Assembly: GCF_003574355.1 (NCBI RefSeq)
Contig: NZ_QWLB01000032.1
Coordinates: forward strand, 1 to 37,767
Direction: 5' to 3'
DNA from: Meiothermus granaticius NBRC 107808
GTDB taxonomy: Bacteria; Deinococcota; Deinococci; Deinococcales; Thermaceae
DNA: 37,767 nt
Shown: positions 7,093 to 16,210 of the stretch, piece after piece
Numbering within the stretch: position 1 is the first letter of the stretch
Layout: the number at the start of each line of letters is the position of its first letter
Program-made: the position numbers and the translations under genes
The notes under the pieces: model-generated
What the model was told of the DNA's origin: nothing
Database searches by the model: none
Seen by the model: the letters and a program-made list of their open reading frames with translations, nothing else

Positions 7093-9855
7093 ATGAGGGT
7101 GCGCGTGGCCTCTGCCGGAACCGGGAAAACCGCCTCGCTGGTGCAGCGCTATGTCGAGCGGGTCGCCAGCGGAACCCCGCCGCGACGAATCGCAGGGGTC
7201 ACCTTCACCCGCAAGGCCGCCGATGAGCTGCGGGTGCGGGTGGAACAGGCCCTGGAGGAGGTGCTGCGCACCGGCGCGTATCTGGGAAGGGCCTTCGCCG
7301 ATGCCCCGGCCCAGGCTCGTTTTCTCGAGGCCCAGCTCGAGCTTTCGGGAGCCCCCCTTTTCACCATCCACGGGTTTATGGCCCATTGCCTGCGCATGGC
7401 GGCTCCGATGATGGGCCTGGACCCCGATTTCTCGCTGCTGAGCGACTGGGAGGCTCGAGGGATGTTCGAGGAGGAGTGGAACGCCCTGCGCTACCTGGCC
7501 GCCGACCCGGCCCATCCCCTGCATACCCTGGCGCAGGAGAGCTTCACCGAGCCGCTTTTGCACCTCTTTGGTAAGCGCTCGCTGGCCGAGCGCTTCGAGG
7601 CCGCCGAAGGCCCCGCCAATCAGGCCCTGCTCGAGGTGTACACCGCGGTGTCGGCCGCCTATGAGGCCCGCCTGGGGGCCCGGCTGCTCTCTCCGGCGGA
7701 GCTCGAGCGCCGGGCCCTCGAACTCACCCAGCGCCCCCAGGCACTGGAGCGGGTCTTGGAGCGGGTGCAGGTCCTGCTGATTGACGAGTACCAGGACGTG
7801 AATCCGCTGCAGGGGAGGTTTTTTGAAGCGCTCGAGGCCGGTGGGTTAGAAATCGAGGTGGTAGGCGATCCCAAGCAGAGCATCTACGCCTTCAGAAACG
7901 CCGACGTCTCGGTGTTCCGCAAAGCCCTACACGAAGGGGAGCCCCTCGAGCCGCTGAGTCGCTCCTACCGCCACAGCACCACCCTGGTGCGCTTTCTCAA
8001 CCGCCTCACCGCAACCCTGGCCCAGCAGGGGCTGGGGTTCAGCCCAGAGGAGGCCCCGGAGATACAGGGCCGGCGGGAGGAGCGGGGCCGGCTCGAGCTG
8101 CACTGGATCAGCGGGGAGGCACCCCTGGACACCTTGCGCGAGCAGGAGGCCTGGGTCTTGGCGCAGCGGCTACAGGCCTTACAGGGCCCCCTGGACTACT
8201 CGCAAATGGCCGTACTGGTGCGCTCCTACGCCAGCGTGCCTTTTCTCGAGCGGGCCTTCCGCCAGGCCGGAATTCCCTATGTGCTGCTGCAGGGCCGGGG
8301 CTACTATGAGCGCCAGGAGGTACGCGACCTCTATCACGCCCTGCGGGCGGCCCTGGAAGGGCGGGGCCTCTCGCTGGCCGCATGGCTGCGGGGGCCGTTC
8401 GGGCAGGTCGAGGACTCGGCCCAGACCTCCCGGCTCAGGGGCCTCGAGCCCCAGGAACTGGAGCGCATTCTGGAAGCCGAACACCCCCTGCAGGCCCTGG
8501 CCGCCTCCTTCCCCCAGATCCAGGCCCGGCTGAGCCAAATTCAGGCCAAGCTGCGCACAGCCACCCCTCTGGAACTGCTCCAGTTCTTGGTGCGGGCCCC
8601 CCTGGTCGCAAACAGGTGCTATTCCGATTTTCTGGAGCCGCGCGCCCGCGAAAATGTGGATGCGCTGCTGTTTCTCTTCGCCAGCTATCCCCCGCAAAGC
8701 CTCGAGACCTTGCTGGAGCAGCTCGAGCGGCTCTCTAAGCAGGCCGAGGCCGGTGATGTGCCCCAGTCGGGAGAGGGGGTGCAGATCCTCACGGTTCACC
8801 GCGCCAAGGGGCTCGAGTGGCCCTTGGTGGCGGTGTTTGACCTGGGGCGCAAACCCTCCCACCCCACCCAGCCGCTGTATCTGGGCGACCCCACCCCGGC
8901 GGCCTTACCCCTGCTGTGTTCCCCCCTGGCCCTTCCCGATACCCCCTCATATGCCTCCTTCAAGGCTCAGGTTGAGGCCAAGGAGGAGGAGGAAACCTAC
9001 CGCCTGCTGTATGTGGCGGTGTCGCGGGCCCGCGACACCTTGGTGCTCAGCGGGAGCGTGCGCCAAGGCCGCCCTGAGGGCTGGGCTGCGGTGCTGGAGG
9101 CCATGGGCCTGGGCTCCACCGGCCAGCCCTTTGACCGCCCGGACTACCTGCACCGAACCTGGGCCTATGCCCCACCCCCACCCCTTCTCCCCGAGGCTGT
9201 GTCCCTGGCCGCGGAGGCCTCGGAGTGGGCGCACGTCCGCTTCAAGCCCGAGCCTTTTCCACCGGTTTTCTCCCCTTCAGCCCTAAAGCGGATGGAAGCC
9301 GAGCCGCTGCCGCTCCCTGACCCCGAAGAGGGGGAGGAGATCCCTGGGCGAGCCCGGGCCATCGGCACCTTGGTGCATTATGCCATCGGGCAAAACTGGG
9401 ACCCGGAGCGCCCGGAGCATCTGCACAACCTCGAGGCGCAGGAGGTGATGTTTCCCTTTGACCCCGACGAACGCTCCAGCATTATGGCCGAGGTGCGGGC
9501 ACTGCTGCAGGGCTACCGAACGCTGCTGGGGAACGAACTGGTATGGCCCCGCGACGAGGATTACCCCGAGTTCGCGGTCGCGCTGCCCTTGGGCAGCACG
9601 GTCTGGCAGGGGGTGATGGACCGGCTATACCGGGTGGGGGAGCGCTGGTACTTGGAGGATTACAAAACCGACACCGAGGTGCAGCCCGAACGCTACCACT
9701 TTCAGCTCGCGGTATACCTCGAGGCCGTGCGGCGGGCCTGGGGTATAAACCCCGAGGTACGGCTGGTGTACCTGCGCTCTGGGCAAGTGGTGGCGTTAGA
9801 CCGGGCTAGCCTCGAGGCCGCGCTGCAGGAAGTAGGCCCGAAAGACCCTGCTTAG
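7093..9855 (+). CDS. addA: AddA-type UvrD-family helicase/nuclease
   Basis: This is the helicase and nuclease subunit of the AddAB end-resection machine (920 residues). Superfamily 1 helicase motifs run in order: Walker A (ASAGTGKTASL, near residue 7), Walker B (LLIDEYQDVNPLQ), motif III (GDPKQSIYAFRNAD), motif IV (SRSYRHST), motif V (LTVHRAKGLEWPLV) and motif VI (LLYVAVSRARD). The C-terminal RecB-like nuclease has GVMDRLYR (Asp843) and LEDYKTD (Asp856, Lys858) and looks active. I start at ATG 7093 because it puts the Walker motif at the N-terminus and fits the -10 element; the frame is open further upstream, where it would overlap the divergent aminotransferase. The stop codon overlaps the stop of the convergent OsmC gene. 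Confidence 0.93.
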   Translation: MRVRVASAGTGKTASLVQRYVERVASGTPPRRIAGVTFTRKAADELRVRVEQALEEVLRTGAYLGRAFADAPAQARFLEAQLELSGAPLFTIHGFMAHCLRMAAPMMGLDPDFSLLSDWEARGMFEEEWNALRYLAADPAHPLHTLAQESFTEPLLHLFGKRSLAERFEAAEGPANQALLEVYTAVSAAYEARLGARLLSPAELERRALELTQRPQALERVLERVQVLLIDEYQDVNPLQGRFFEALEAGGLEIEVVGDPKQSIYAFRNADVSVFRKALHEGEPLEPLSRSYRHSTTLVRFLNRLTATLAQQGLGFSPEEAPEIQGRREERGRLELHWISGEAPLDTLREQEAWVLAQRLQALQGPLDYSQMAVLVRSYASVPFLERAFRQAGIPYVLLQGRGYYERQEVRDLYHALRAALEGRGLSLAAWLRGPFGQVEDSAQTSRLRGLEPQELERILEAEHPLQALAASFPQIQARLSQIQAKLRTATPLELLQFLVRAPLVANRCYSDFLEPRARENVDALLFLFASYPPQSLETLLEQLERLSKQAEAGDVPQSGEGVQILTVHRAKGLEWPLVAVFDLGRKPSHPTQPLYLGDPTPAALPLLCSPLALPDTPSYASFKAQVEAKEEEETYRLLYVAVSRARDTLVLSGSVRQGRPEGWAAVLEAMGLGSTGQPFDRPDYLHRTWAYAPPPPLLPEAVSLAAEASEWAHVRFKPEPFPPVFSPSALKRMEAEPLPLPDPEEGEEIPGRARAIGTLVHYAIGQNWDPERPEHLHNLEAQEVMFPFDPDERSSIMAEVRALLQGYRTLLGNELVWPRDEDYPEFAVALPLGSTVWQGVMDRLYRVGERWYLEDYKTDTEVQPERYHFQLAVYLEAVRRAWGINPEVRLVYLRSGQVVALDRASLEAALQEVGPKDPA

Positions 9856-10277
9856 GAGGCGGTTGGGCTGGGCCAGGGCTCGACCACCGCCTTGCTCTCA
9901 ATGGGTACGTTCAGGCTGGCAGAAACCGAGCAGTACTTGTCGTGCGAAAGCTGCACCGCCCGGTCTAGGGCTTCTTGGGTCACGTTGGGCCCAGAAGCGT
10001 AGTGGGTTACGGTGATGTGGGTATAGCGCTTGGGATGCTCCTCGGCCCGAAGCCCCACCGTCTCCACCCGATAACTCGCCAGGGGCTGGCGCTTCTTCTC
10101 CATGATGTCCACCACATCGTAGGCCGTGCAGCTGGCCAGTGCAGCCAATAAGAGCTCCATCGGGCGCATCCCGGTAGAGGGGCTATCCCCATCCACCATC
10201 ACCTTATCCCCACTCTCGTTGATCCCCAAAAACCGATGGCCACTGAGACGATGCACAACTACCCGTTTGGTCGCCAT
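9852..10277 (-). CDS. OsmC-family protein
   Basis: OsmC/Ohr proteins are dimeric thiol peroxidases that reduce organic hydroperoxides. This 141-residue member has the family pattern GMRPMELLLAALASCTAYDVV, with the first catalytic cysteine at 50, and the second cysteine at 116 (DKYCSVSASL). The spacing fits the OsmC group rather than Ohr. The gene ends tail-to-tail with addA, the two stop codons sharing bases. A TACACT at 10284-10289 ends 6 nt before the ATG, giving a leaderless promoter shape. The region upstream is shared with the DUF1175 operon, which is transcribed the other way. Confidence 0.9.
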   Translation of the reverse strand: MATKRVVVHRLSGHRFLGINESGDKVMVDGDSPSTGMRPMELLLAALASCTAYDVVDIMEKKRQPLASYRVETVGLRAEEHPKRYTHITVTHYASGPNVTQEALDRAVQLSHDKYCSVSASLNVPIESKAVVEPWPSPTAS

Positions 10278-10283
10278 AGGCCC

Positions 10284-10289
10284 AGTGTA
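10284..10289 (-). promoter_or_regulatory. Candidate -10 (TACACT) for the OsmC gene
   Basis: On the minus strand TACACT ends 6 nt before ATG 10277 and no ribosome binding site intervenes. Confidence 0.45.
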
Positions 10290-10378
10290 GGGCTTTGGCC
10301 GGGAAACGGAAGTGCAGCCTCCCCCAATCGGACCCCGGTGAAAGCGGGACCCAAAGGGCGGTTGGGGCTGGCTCGAGC

Positions 10379-10384
10379 TACAAT
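10379..10384 (+). promoter_or_regulatory. Candidate -10 (TACAAT) for the A2M operon
   Basis: TACAAT ends 10 nt before GTG 10395. I see no good -35 at 16-18 bp. Confidence 0.4.
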
Positions 10385-10394
10385 AAAGGGCAAT

Positions 10395-11132
10395 GTGCGC
10401 CCTTTAGCCAAGCTGCTTCTGCTGGCCCTCTTTGCATCCCTCGGGTTCGCCCAGAGGGATATTTCTGACCTAGACCGCGATGGTTACCCCGATCTGACGC
10501 AGCTGCACGGCGTTGCCGAGCGGGCCGCCTTCCTGCGGTGGTTCGCGGCGGTCGCCGAGGCACAGTACACCGCCCCCTCCCCCACCTGGAAACCGGAAGA
10601 CCGGGATTGTTCTGGGTTGCTGCGCTTTGCCTACATAGAAGCCCTCAAACCCAAAACCCCGGCCTGGTTCAAGCAGTTCGCCTACTTTCCTGACCCTTCG
10701 ATTCCCCCGCTCAAAACCCTCTCCTATCCCCTGCCCATCCTCAGCCGCTCGGTGTTTCGAGTGGCCGGCGGAGCCTACCAGCCTGGGGATGTGGAGGCCG
10801 GTCGGTTGGTCGGACGCACCACCGCACAGTACCTGCTGAACCACTCCACCGTGTTCCTGGGCCGTACTCCGGAGGTGGCCCAGCGGGGGGATCTGCTGTT
10901 TTTCATCCATCCCCTGGCCTCGGGCTCGGCCTATCACAGCATGGTCTACCTGGGGAACGGGCGGGTGGTGTACCATACCGGGCTCTCGCCGGAGGAGGGC
11001 GGGGAGGTTCGGCTGCTGAGCCTGAACACCCTGAGGGCGCACCCTCAAGCCAGCTGGCATCCGGTACCGGAGAACCCCAATTTCCTGGGATTCTATCGCT
11101 GGAAAATCGTGGCCAACGGGAAGCATCCCTAG
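10395..11132 (+). CDS. DUF1175 (YfaT-like) exported protein with NlpC/P60-like residues
   Basis: This 245-residue protein matches the DUF1175 family by its pattern and by its position before an alpha-2-macroglobulin gene, as with E. coli yfaT beside yfaS. GTG 10395 is chosen because it gives a clean signal peptide (LAKLLLLALFASLGFAQ); the longer open frame would overlap the OsmC gene. The mature protein has DRDCSGLLRFAY, which resembles the catalytic-Cys segment of NlpC/P60 peptidases, then GDLLFF and HSMVYLGNGRVVYHTG, which resemble their catalytic-His segment. I infer a papain-like enzyme acting on peptidoglycan or on proteins in the periplasm. The GTG of the longer A2M frame overlaps this gene's stop, and the A2M ATG lies 11 nt past it, so the two are co-transcribed. 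Confidence 0.8.
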   Translation: MRPLAKLLLLALFASLGFAQRDISDLDRDGYPDLTQLHGVAERAAFLRWFAAVAEAQYTAPSPTWKPEDRDCSGLLRFAYIEALKPKTPAWFKQFAYFPDPSIPPLKTLSYPLPILSRSVFRVAGGAYQPGDVEAGRLVGRTTAQYLLNHSTVFLGRTPEVAQRGDLLFFIHPLASGSAYHSMVYLGNGRVVYHTGLSPEEGGEVRLLSLNTLRAHPQASWHPVPENPNFLGFYRWKIVANGKHP

Positions 11133-11143
11133 TGAGGAGGAAT

Positions 11144-14100
11144 ATGAAGCAGCGATTGAGGGGGGTATTGGGACTAGGATTGTTGGGGCTGCTGGCCTTG
11201 CTGCCGGGCTCGGCCCAGGAGGGCGGGCCGCAGATTTATGGTGGAGGCACCTTTAGTCCGGGTGCTCGAGTGGGCCTGGAGTACAGCCTCCCCGGCGGCG
11301 GGAGCGCTCAGATCAGCCTATTTCGCATCACAAATCCCGAAAGGGTCTTGGAACTGGGCGGGCCGCGGGACTTCAAAGCCACGGGCGAGCTGGGGTTAGC
11401 CCCGGTGCGCAGCCTGTCGGTATACCGCTCGAGGGACAGCAGCTACGGGCAGGTCAACTTAGGGGTGCTTCCCGAGGGGCTTTACCTGGCCCAGATCGGT
11501 AACCCCCGGCCCCGCTCGGCCACCCTGATTCTGGTCACGGGCCTGGGGCTGGTGGTCAAGTCCGACCCTGCCGGAATGCTGACCTACACCGCCGACCTCA
11601 AACAGGGCAACCCTCTCCCGGCTCAGGTCTATGTGGTGAAGGACCGGAAGATTGTGGCCCAGGGAAGGGCCAACAACGGGATCACCCGCCTCGAGACCGG
11701 GTTTAAGAACGGTGAGGGGGTCTTTGTGGTGGCCCGTTTCGGTAAGGCCTGGGCCTTCTCCAGCGCCTATTGGCAGGCCTGGAACGTGGAGAGAAACCGG
11801 GTCTACCTCTACACCGACCGCCCGGTCTATCGCCCCGGTCAGACCGTACAGTTCAAGGGCATCGCCCGCAGCACCACAGGGCTCAAGCCCCTGGCTGGGC
11901 AACGGGTAACGGTCTCGGTAAAGGACGAGAGCGAGGCCGAGGTCTTTTCTGGAGCCTTCGTCACCGATGCCTACGGCAGCTTCAGCGGGAGCCTCCCGAT
12001 CGGACTGGACGCGCGGCTGGGCAACTACAGCCTCACCGCCCGGGTGCAGGATCAGGAGTTTAGCGGCAGCTTTGAGGTGCAGGAATACGTCAAGCCCGAG
12101 TATCGGGTCACGGTCACGCCCGACAAAGCGGTGGCGGTGCAGGGGGAGAAGGGCCGCTTTGTCATCAAGGGTGAATACCTCTTCGGTGGGCCGGTAGCCG
12201 GGGGCAAGGTGAGCTACTCCGTGCTCCAGCGGCCTTATTATCGCTTCGCCTATACCTCGCCCTACGGCTTCTACCAGAACTACGCCTATGAGGACAGCTA
12301 CGGCGGGAGCATCATCCAGCGGGGCGAGGGGCGGTTGGACGAAAAGGGGGAGCTGGTCTTAGAAGTACCCCTACCCCGGGAGGCCGAGAACGATTATCGC
12401 CTGAGCGTGGAGGCAGGGGTCACCGACGAAGCCCGGCGCGAGATCAGCGGTTCCGGGGCCCTCACGGCCTACCGCTCGGGGGTAGTGCTGGACATTAGAA
12501 GCGACAGCTACTTCTACCAGGCCGGTCAACCCCTCAGCGCCACGGTGCGGGCTGAGGACCTCGAGGGCCGCCCCCTGAGCGTGCCCTTCAGCCTCGAGGT
12601 CAAGCGCTCCTACTGGCTGCGGGGCCAGGGCGAGCAAACCCAGACGGTCACGGTCTTGCAGGGCCGCACCGATGCCCGCGGAAAGGCCACCGTATCGCTC
12701 AAGCTGAAAACCCAGGCGGATTACCGGCTCGAGGTCCAGGCCAAAGACAGCGCAGGGCGGTCCACTGCGGCCAGCGATTCCGTCTGGATCTCGGATGGCT
12801 CGTACTGGTATTGGGGCTACAAAAGCCTCAAGATCACCCCTGACAAGCCAGAGTACAAGGTGGGCGATACCGCCCGCTTCGTGGTGCAGTCGCCCGTCAC
12901 CGACGGTTGGGCCTTGGTCAATCTCGAGGGCAGCCGGGTTTCCAAACCGGAGGTGGTGCGGTTTCGAGGCTCGGTCTTCACCTATGCCCTCAAGCTCACC
13001 CCGGAGATGGTCCCCAACGGGTACCTCTCGGTGACCCTGCTGGGGGGTGGGGAATACTACACCGAGACCGCCGGGTTCTTGATCCCCCCCACCGACAAGT
13101 TCCTGAACGTGGCCATCCGTTCTGACCAGACCACCTACAAACCCGGCGACTCTGCCACCTATACCCTCAAGGTCACCAATGCCCAGGGACAGCCGGTACA
13201 GGCCCAGGTCTCGCTGGGGTTGGTGGATGAGGCCATCTATCTGGTGCGGCCCGAGAGCACTCCGGATATCCGCGGCTTCTTCTGGGCCTTGAAGGGCAAT
13301 CAGGTGGGGACCGAGACCGCGGGGGGCTACTACTTTGGCAACGTGGCACCCGTCCAGGCCGTAGCTCCCAGAGCTGAGATGGGCAAGGCTGTGTTTGGGC
13401 AGTCCAAGGAGGGGCTGGCCGCCGCCAAGCTGCGCAGCGACTTCCGCGACACCATTTTGTGGCTCCCCAGCGTGCAAACCGATACCAACGGGCAGGCCAC
13501 CGTGGAGGCCAGGTTTCCGGATAACCTGACCCAGTGGCGGATGACCGCCAGGGCCATCACCCGCTCCGATACCGTGGGTCAGAGCGTCCAAACCGTAACC
13601 ACCACGCTCCCGGTGATTGCCCGTTTGGGGGCCCCCCGGTTCCTGGTCAAAGGGGACACCGCCCTGCTGCGGGTGATTGGCCAGAACAACCTGACCACAG
13701 CCCAGTCGGGGCAGTTGCAGCTCGAGCCCAGCGGCCTCAACCTCCTCACCCCGCCCACCCGCCTGACCCAGTTCCCAGCAGGCGGGCGCAGCACCGCCGA
13801 TTACCGGATGAGCGCACCAGAGAGCGGAACCGCGATTCTGAAAGCTTCAGCCCTCACCCCCGCCGCTTCAGATGCCTTGCAGATCCAGCTCCCGGTCTTG
13901 CCCAAGGGCCTGAAGGAAGAGCTTGGGTGGGCCGGGCAAACCACGGGTTCTTCGGGGCGAACCACGGGTTCTTCGGATGAAGTCGGGACGGTTTGGAGCT
14001 TTGTCCTGCCCGAAAACACAGACCTCAGGCAGACCAAAGCCCGGCTCTACCTCAACCCCTCGCTGGCGACCGCCGTAACCCCCGCCCTGGAGTATCTTGC

Positions 14101-15571
14101 CGGCTATCCCTACGGTTGCTCCGAGCAGACCATGAGCCGCTTCCTGCCGAGTGTGCTGGCCAAGCAGGCCGGGGCGCTGGTGACCCTGCCGGAGGAGGTA
14201 CGGGCCAACCTCGACGATTATGTGGCGCAGGGCCTCAAGCGGCTCTATGATTTCCAGCACGAGGACGGGGGCTGGGGCTTTTGGCAGAACGACAGCTCCT
14301 CGCTCTACATCACCGCTTACGTGCTGAGCGGCCTGATCCAGGCACAGCAAGCCGGATACACGGTGCGCAAAGAGGTTTTGGAGAATGGAGCAGCGTACCT
14401 GAAAAGAGCCCTGGCCCGTCCCGGAACCGATCGCTACACCAACGACGCCCGGGCCTACGGGTTGTATGCCCTGGCCTACGCCGGGGAGGGGGGCTCAAGC
14501 GGGCAAACCGTGACCGCCCTGATCTCCTCCTTCACCCCCAAAGACCTTGCGGCCTTCAGCCCCTATGGCCTCTCGCTGCTCACCCTGGCCGCCCAGCAAA
14601 TCGGGGATCGGGCCAGCGCTAATCGCCTGCTCGAGGCCCTGTTGGGGGGTCTGGTGGAGCGCGAGCAGGTTGCCTACTGGGACGTGGACACCTATCCCTA
14701 CGCCTGGAACGATGACCGGGTCGAGGCCACCGCCCGCGGCCTGCAGGCCCTGATTCGGCTGCGTCCGGATAGCCCGGTGATCCCCAAGATCGTCAACTGG
14801 CTGATGCTGGAACGCAGGGGGGCCCGGTGGGTCTCGACCAAAGACACCGCCGCGGTGGTGGTGGCCGCTTTGGAGCTGGCCAAAGCCCGAGGGGAACAAC
14901 CGGGCGAGAGCGTGGTACAGGTCAGGGTTAATGGTCAGGAGCAGAGCCTGAGTGTGGGGCCCCAAGGGCTCGAGCTGCCCCTGGAGGGCCTACAGCTCGG
15001 CTCCAACCGGGTGGAGATCCTCTCCGAGACCCCCTTGTTTGCCAGCGGCAGCGTGGGCTACTTTGTCGAATCCGAGTACCTCAAGCCCGAGTACAAGGGG
15101 CTGCGGGTAGCCCGGCAGTACGAAAAGCTCACCCCCAAGTACGATCCCAAAAACGAGCGCTACACCTATACCCGCAGCCCGCTCTCGGGCCCGGTAAAGA
15201 GCGGGGAGTATGTGTTGGTCACCCTAACCCTGCGGCCCGAGAAGGGGGTAGCCCGCTACGTGCTCTTGGAGGAACCGACCCCCGCTGGGCTGAGCGTGGT
15301 GGAAAATGATGAGGCCTTCCGCATCGCTGGGGTTCGGTCGCGCTATGGCGACGACTACTACGGCTGGAACTACTGGTTTGACGGGCGGGAGATCCGCGAC
15401 AGCAAGATCGCCTTCTACTTCAGCTACCTGAACGGCCCCGTCACCTTCACCTACATTTTGCGGGCCGAGACCCCCGGTAGCTTCACCGCCCTGCCCACCC
15501 TGGCCTGGCTGATGTACGAGCCGGAAGTGCGCGGGGTAGGAACCGTGAGAACCCTGAGCGTGAGCGAGTAG
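11144..15571 (+). CDS. Bacterial alpha-2-macroglobulin with thioester
   Basis: Bacterial alpha-2-macroglobulins trap proteases in the periplasm: cleavage of a bait region exposes a Cys-Gln thioester that links the protease covalently. This protein has 1475 residues. A signal peptide (LGLGLLGLLALLPGSAQ) without a lipobox suggests a soluble periplasmic form. The MG2 signature VYLYTDRPVYRPGQ is near residue 220, and the A2M domain (TVEARFPDNLTQWRMTARA) is near 785. The thioester motif is GCSEQTMSRFLPS, with Cys992 and Gln995 intact. An all-helical thioester domain (DFQHEDGGWGFWQ) follows, and beta-rich MG domains end the protein. ATG 11144 follows GAGGAGG. A 7-residue tandem duplication (13934-13975) sits in a linker before the thioester domain. 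No pbpC gene is nearby, so this is the yfaS-type rather than the pbpC-linked arrangement. Confidence 0.92.
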   Translation: MKQRLRGVLGLGLLGLLALLPGSAQEGGPQIYGGGTFSPGARVGLEYSLPGGGSAQISLFRITNPERVLELGGPRDFKATGELGLAPVRSLSVYRSRDSSYGQVNLGVLPEGLYLAQIGNPRPRSATLILVTGLGLVVKSDPAGMLTYTADLKQGNPLPAQVYVVKDRKIVAQGRANNGITRLETGFKNGEGVFVVARFGKAWAFSSAYWQAWNVERNRVYLYTDRPVYRPGQTVQFKGIARSTTGLKPLAGQRVTVSVKDESEAEVFSGAFVTDAYGSFSGSLPIGLDARLGNYSLTARVQDQEFSGSFEVQEYVKPEYRVTVTPDKAVAVQGEKGRFVIKGEYLFGGPVAGGKVSYSVLQRPYYRFAYTSPYGFYQNYAYEDSYGGSIIQRGEGRLDEKGELVLEVPLPREAENDYRLSVEAGVTDEARREISGSGALTAYRSGVVLDIRSDSYFYQAGQPLSATVRAEDLEGRPLSVPFSLEVKRSYWLRGQGEQTQTVTVLQGRTDARGKATVSLKLKTQADYRLEVQAKDSAGRSTAASDSVWISDGSYWYWGYKSLKITPDKPEYKVGDTARFVVQSPVTDGWALVNLEGSRVSKPEVVRFRGSVFTYALKLTPEMVPNGYLSVTLLGGGEYYTETAGFLIPPTDKFLNVAIRSDQTTYKPGDSATYTLKVTNAQGQPVQAQVSLGLVDEAIYLVRPESTPDIRGFFWALKGNQVGTETAGGYYFGNVAPVQAVAPRAEMGKAVFGQSKEGLAAAKLRSDFRDTILWLPSVQTDTNGQATVEARFPDNLTQWRMTARAITRSDTVGQSVQTVTTTLPVIARLGAPRFLVKGDTALLRVIGQNNLTTAQSGQLQLEPSGLNLLTPPTRLTQFPAGGRSTADYRMSAPESGTAILKASALTPAASDALQIQLPVLPKGLKEELGWAGQTTGSSGRTTGSSDEVGTVWSFVLPENTDLRQTKARLYLNPSLATAVTPALEYLAGYPYGCSEQTMSRFLPSVLAKQAGALVTLPEEVRANLDDYVAQGLKRLYDFQHEDGGWGFWQNDSSSLYITAYVLSGLIQAQQAGYTVRKEVLENGAAYLKRALARPGTDRYTNDARAYGLYALAYAGEGGSSGQTVTALISSFTPKDLAAFSPYGLSLLTLAAQQIGDRASANRLLEALLGGLVEREQVAYWDVDTYPYAWNDDRVEATARGLQALIRLRPDSPVIPKIVNWLMLERRGARWVSTKDTAAVVVAALELAKARGEQPGESVVQVRVNGQEQSLSVGPQGLELPLEGLQLGSNRVEILSETPLFASGSVGYFVESEYLKPEYKGLRVARQYEKLTPKYDPKNERYTYTRSPLSGPVKSGEYVLVTLTLRPEKGVARYVLLEEPTPAGLSVVENDEAFRIAGVRSRYGDDYYGWNYWFDGREIRDSKIAFYFSYLNGPVTFTYILRAETPGSFTALPTLAWLMYEPEVRGVGTVRTLSVSE
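13934..13975 (+). repeat. 21-bp tandem duplication inside the A2M gene
   Basis: Two copies of a 21-bp unit (13934-13954 and 13955-13975) differ at one base and add seven residues in frame, giving TTGSSGRTTGSS. This flexible Gly/Ser/Thr linker lies between the macroglobulin domains and the thioester domain. Confidence 0.85.
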
Positions 15572-15581
15572 GGAGGCTGAG

Positions 15582-16199
15582 GTGAGGGGCTGGAGGGTGG
15601 TTGGGGCCATGATCCTGCTGTTCTCTTGGGCCTTGGCCCAGGCCTGGCAGACTGCAAAAAGCCCGGGCTTTATCGTGCAGACCGCCTCGAGCCCCGACCG
15701 CGCCCTCCTCCCGCAGGTCTTCACTCTCCTGCAGCAGGCCCGGCGCGAGCTGGTTCTAGCCGGGCTATCCCCTCCCCAGACCGTTAGCGTAATCATTCAC
15801 CCAAATTTGCCGTCCTATACCGCCACGACCCAGCAGCCCTGGTTCATCCTGGCCGTCTCCGATCGCCGCGCCAACACCATCCACACCCAGCGGCTCCGCA
15901 TCTTGCTCGAGCGGGGCAGTCTGGAGCGCACCCTGCGCCACGAGTTGTTTCACCTCTCGCAGCCGGAGGGCTGGCCCCGCTGGAGGGCGGAGGGTGCGGC
16001 CATGCGCTTCGCAGGCGACCGCCCGACCGCAGCCCCCTTCCCCGCGATCCGCGAGGCCGAGCTCAATCGGCTGCTGGCCCAACCGCCCAGTTCTGAAGCC
16101 CTGGCCAGGGCCATGGCCACAGCCTATCTCTGGGCCCAGCGCCTACCCCCTACCTCCCAGCGAGGGGCACTCCTATCTGTGCAGAGCGCGATAAGATAG
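15582..16199 (+). CDS. Exported gluzincin-like metalloprotease (peptidase MA type)
   Basis: This 205-residue protein has a signal peptide (AMILLFSWALAQA). It also has a zinc-protease pattern: HELFH, followed 11 residues later by WRAEGAA. That layout (HExxH plus a downstream Glu in a W-x-x-EG context) is typical of peptidase MA-like gluzincins. GTG 15582 follows GGAGG by about 6 nt, and the gene starts 10 nt after the A2M stop, so it is the third gene of that operon. It may be a partner or a target of the macroglobulin; the link is positional only. Length is short for an active secreted metalloprotease. Confidence 0.7.
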   Translation: MRGWRVVGAMILLFSWALAQAWQTAKSPGFIVQTASSPDRALLPQVFTLLQQARRELVLAGLSPPQTVSVIIHPNLPSYTATTQQPWFILAVSDRRANTIHTQRLRILLERGSLERTLRHELFHLSQPEGWPRWRAEGAAMRFAGDRPTAAPFPAIREAELNRLLAQPPSSEALARAMATAYLWAQRLPPTSQRGALLSVQSAIR

Positions 16200-16210
16200 C
16201 CCAGTACCGT

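Noticed and set aside
12371-13591. A 406-codon open frame antisense to the macroglobulin gene
   Set aside because: It lies fully inside a well-supported A2M gene and gives a low-complexity Gly/His/Leu-rich translation with no recognisable domain.
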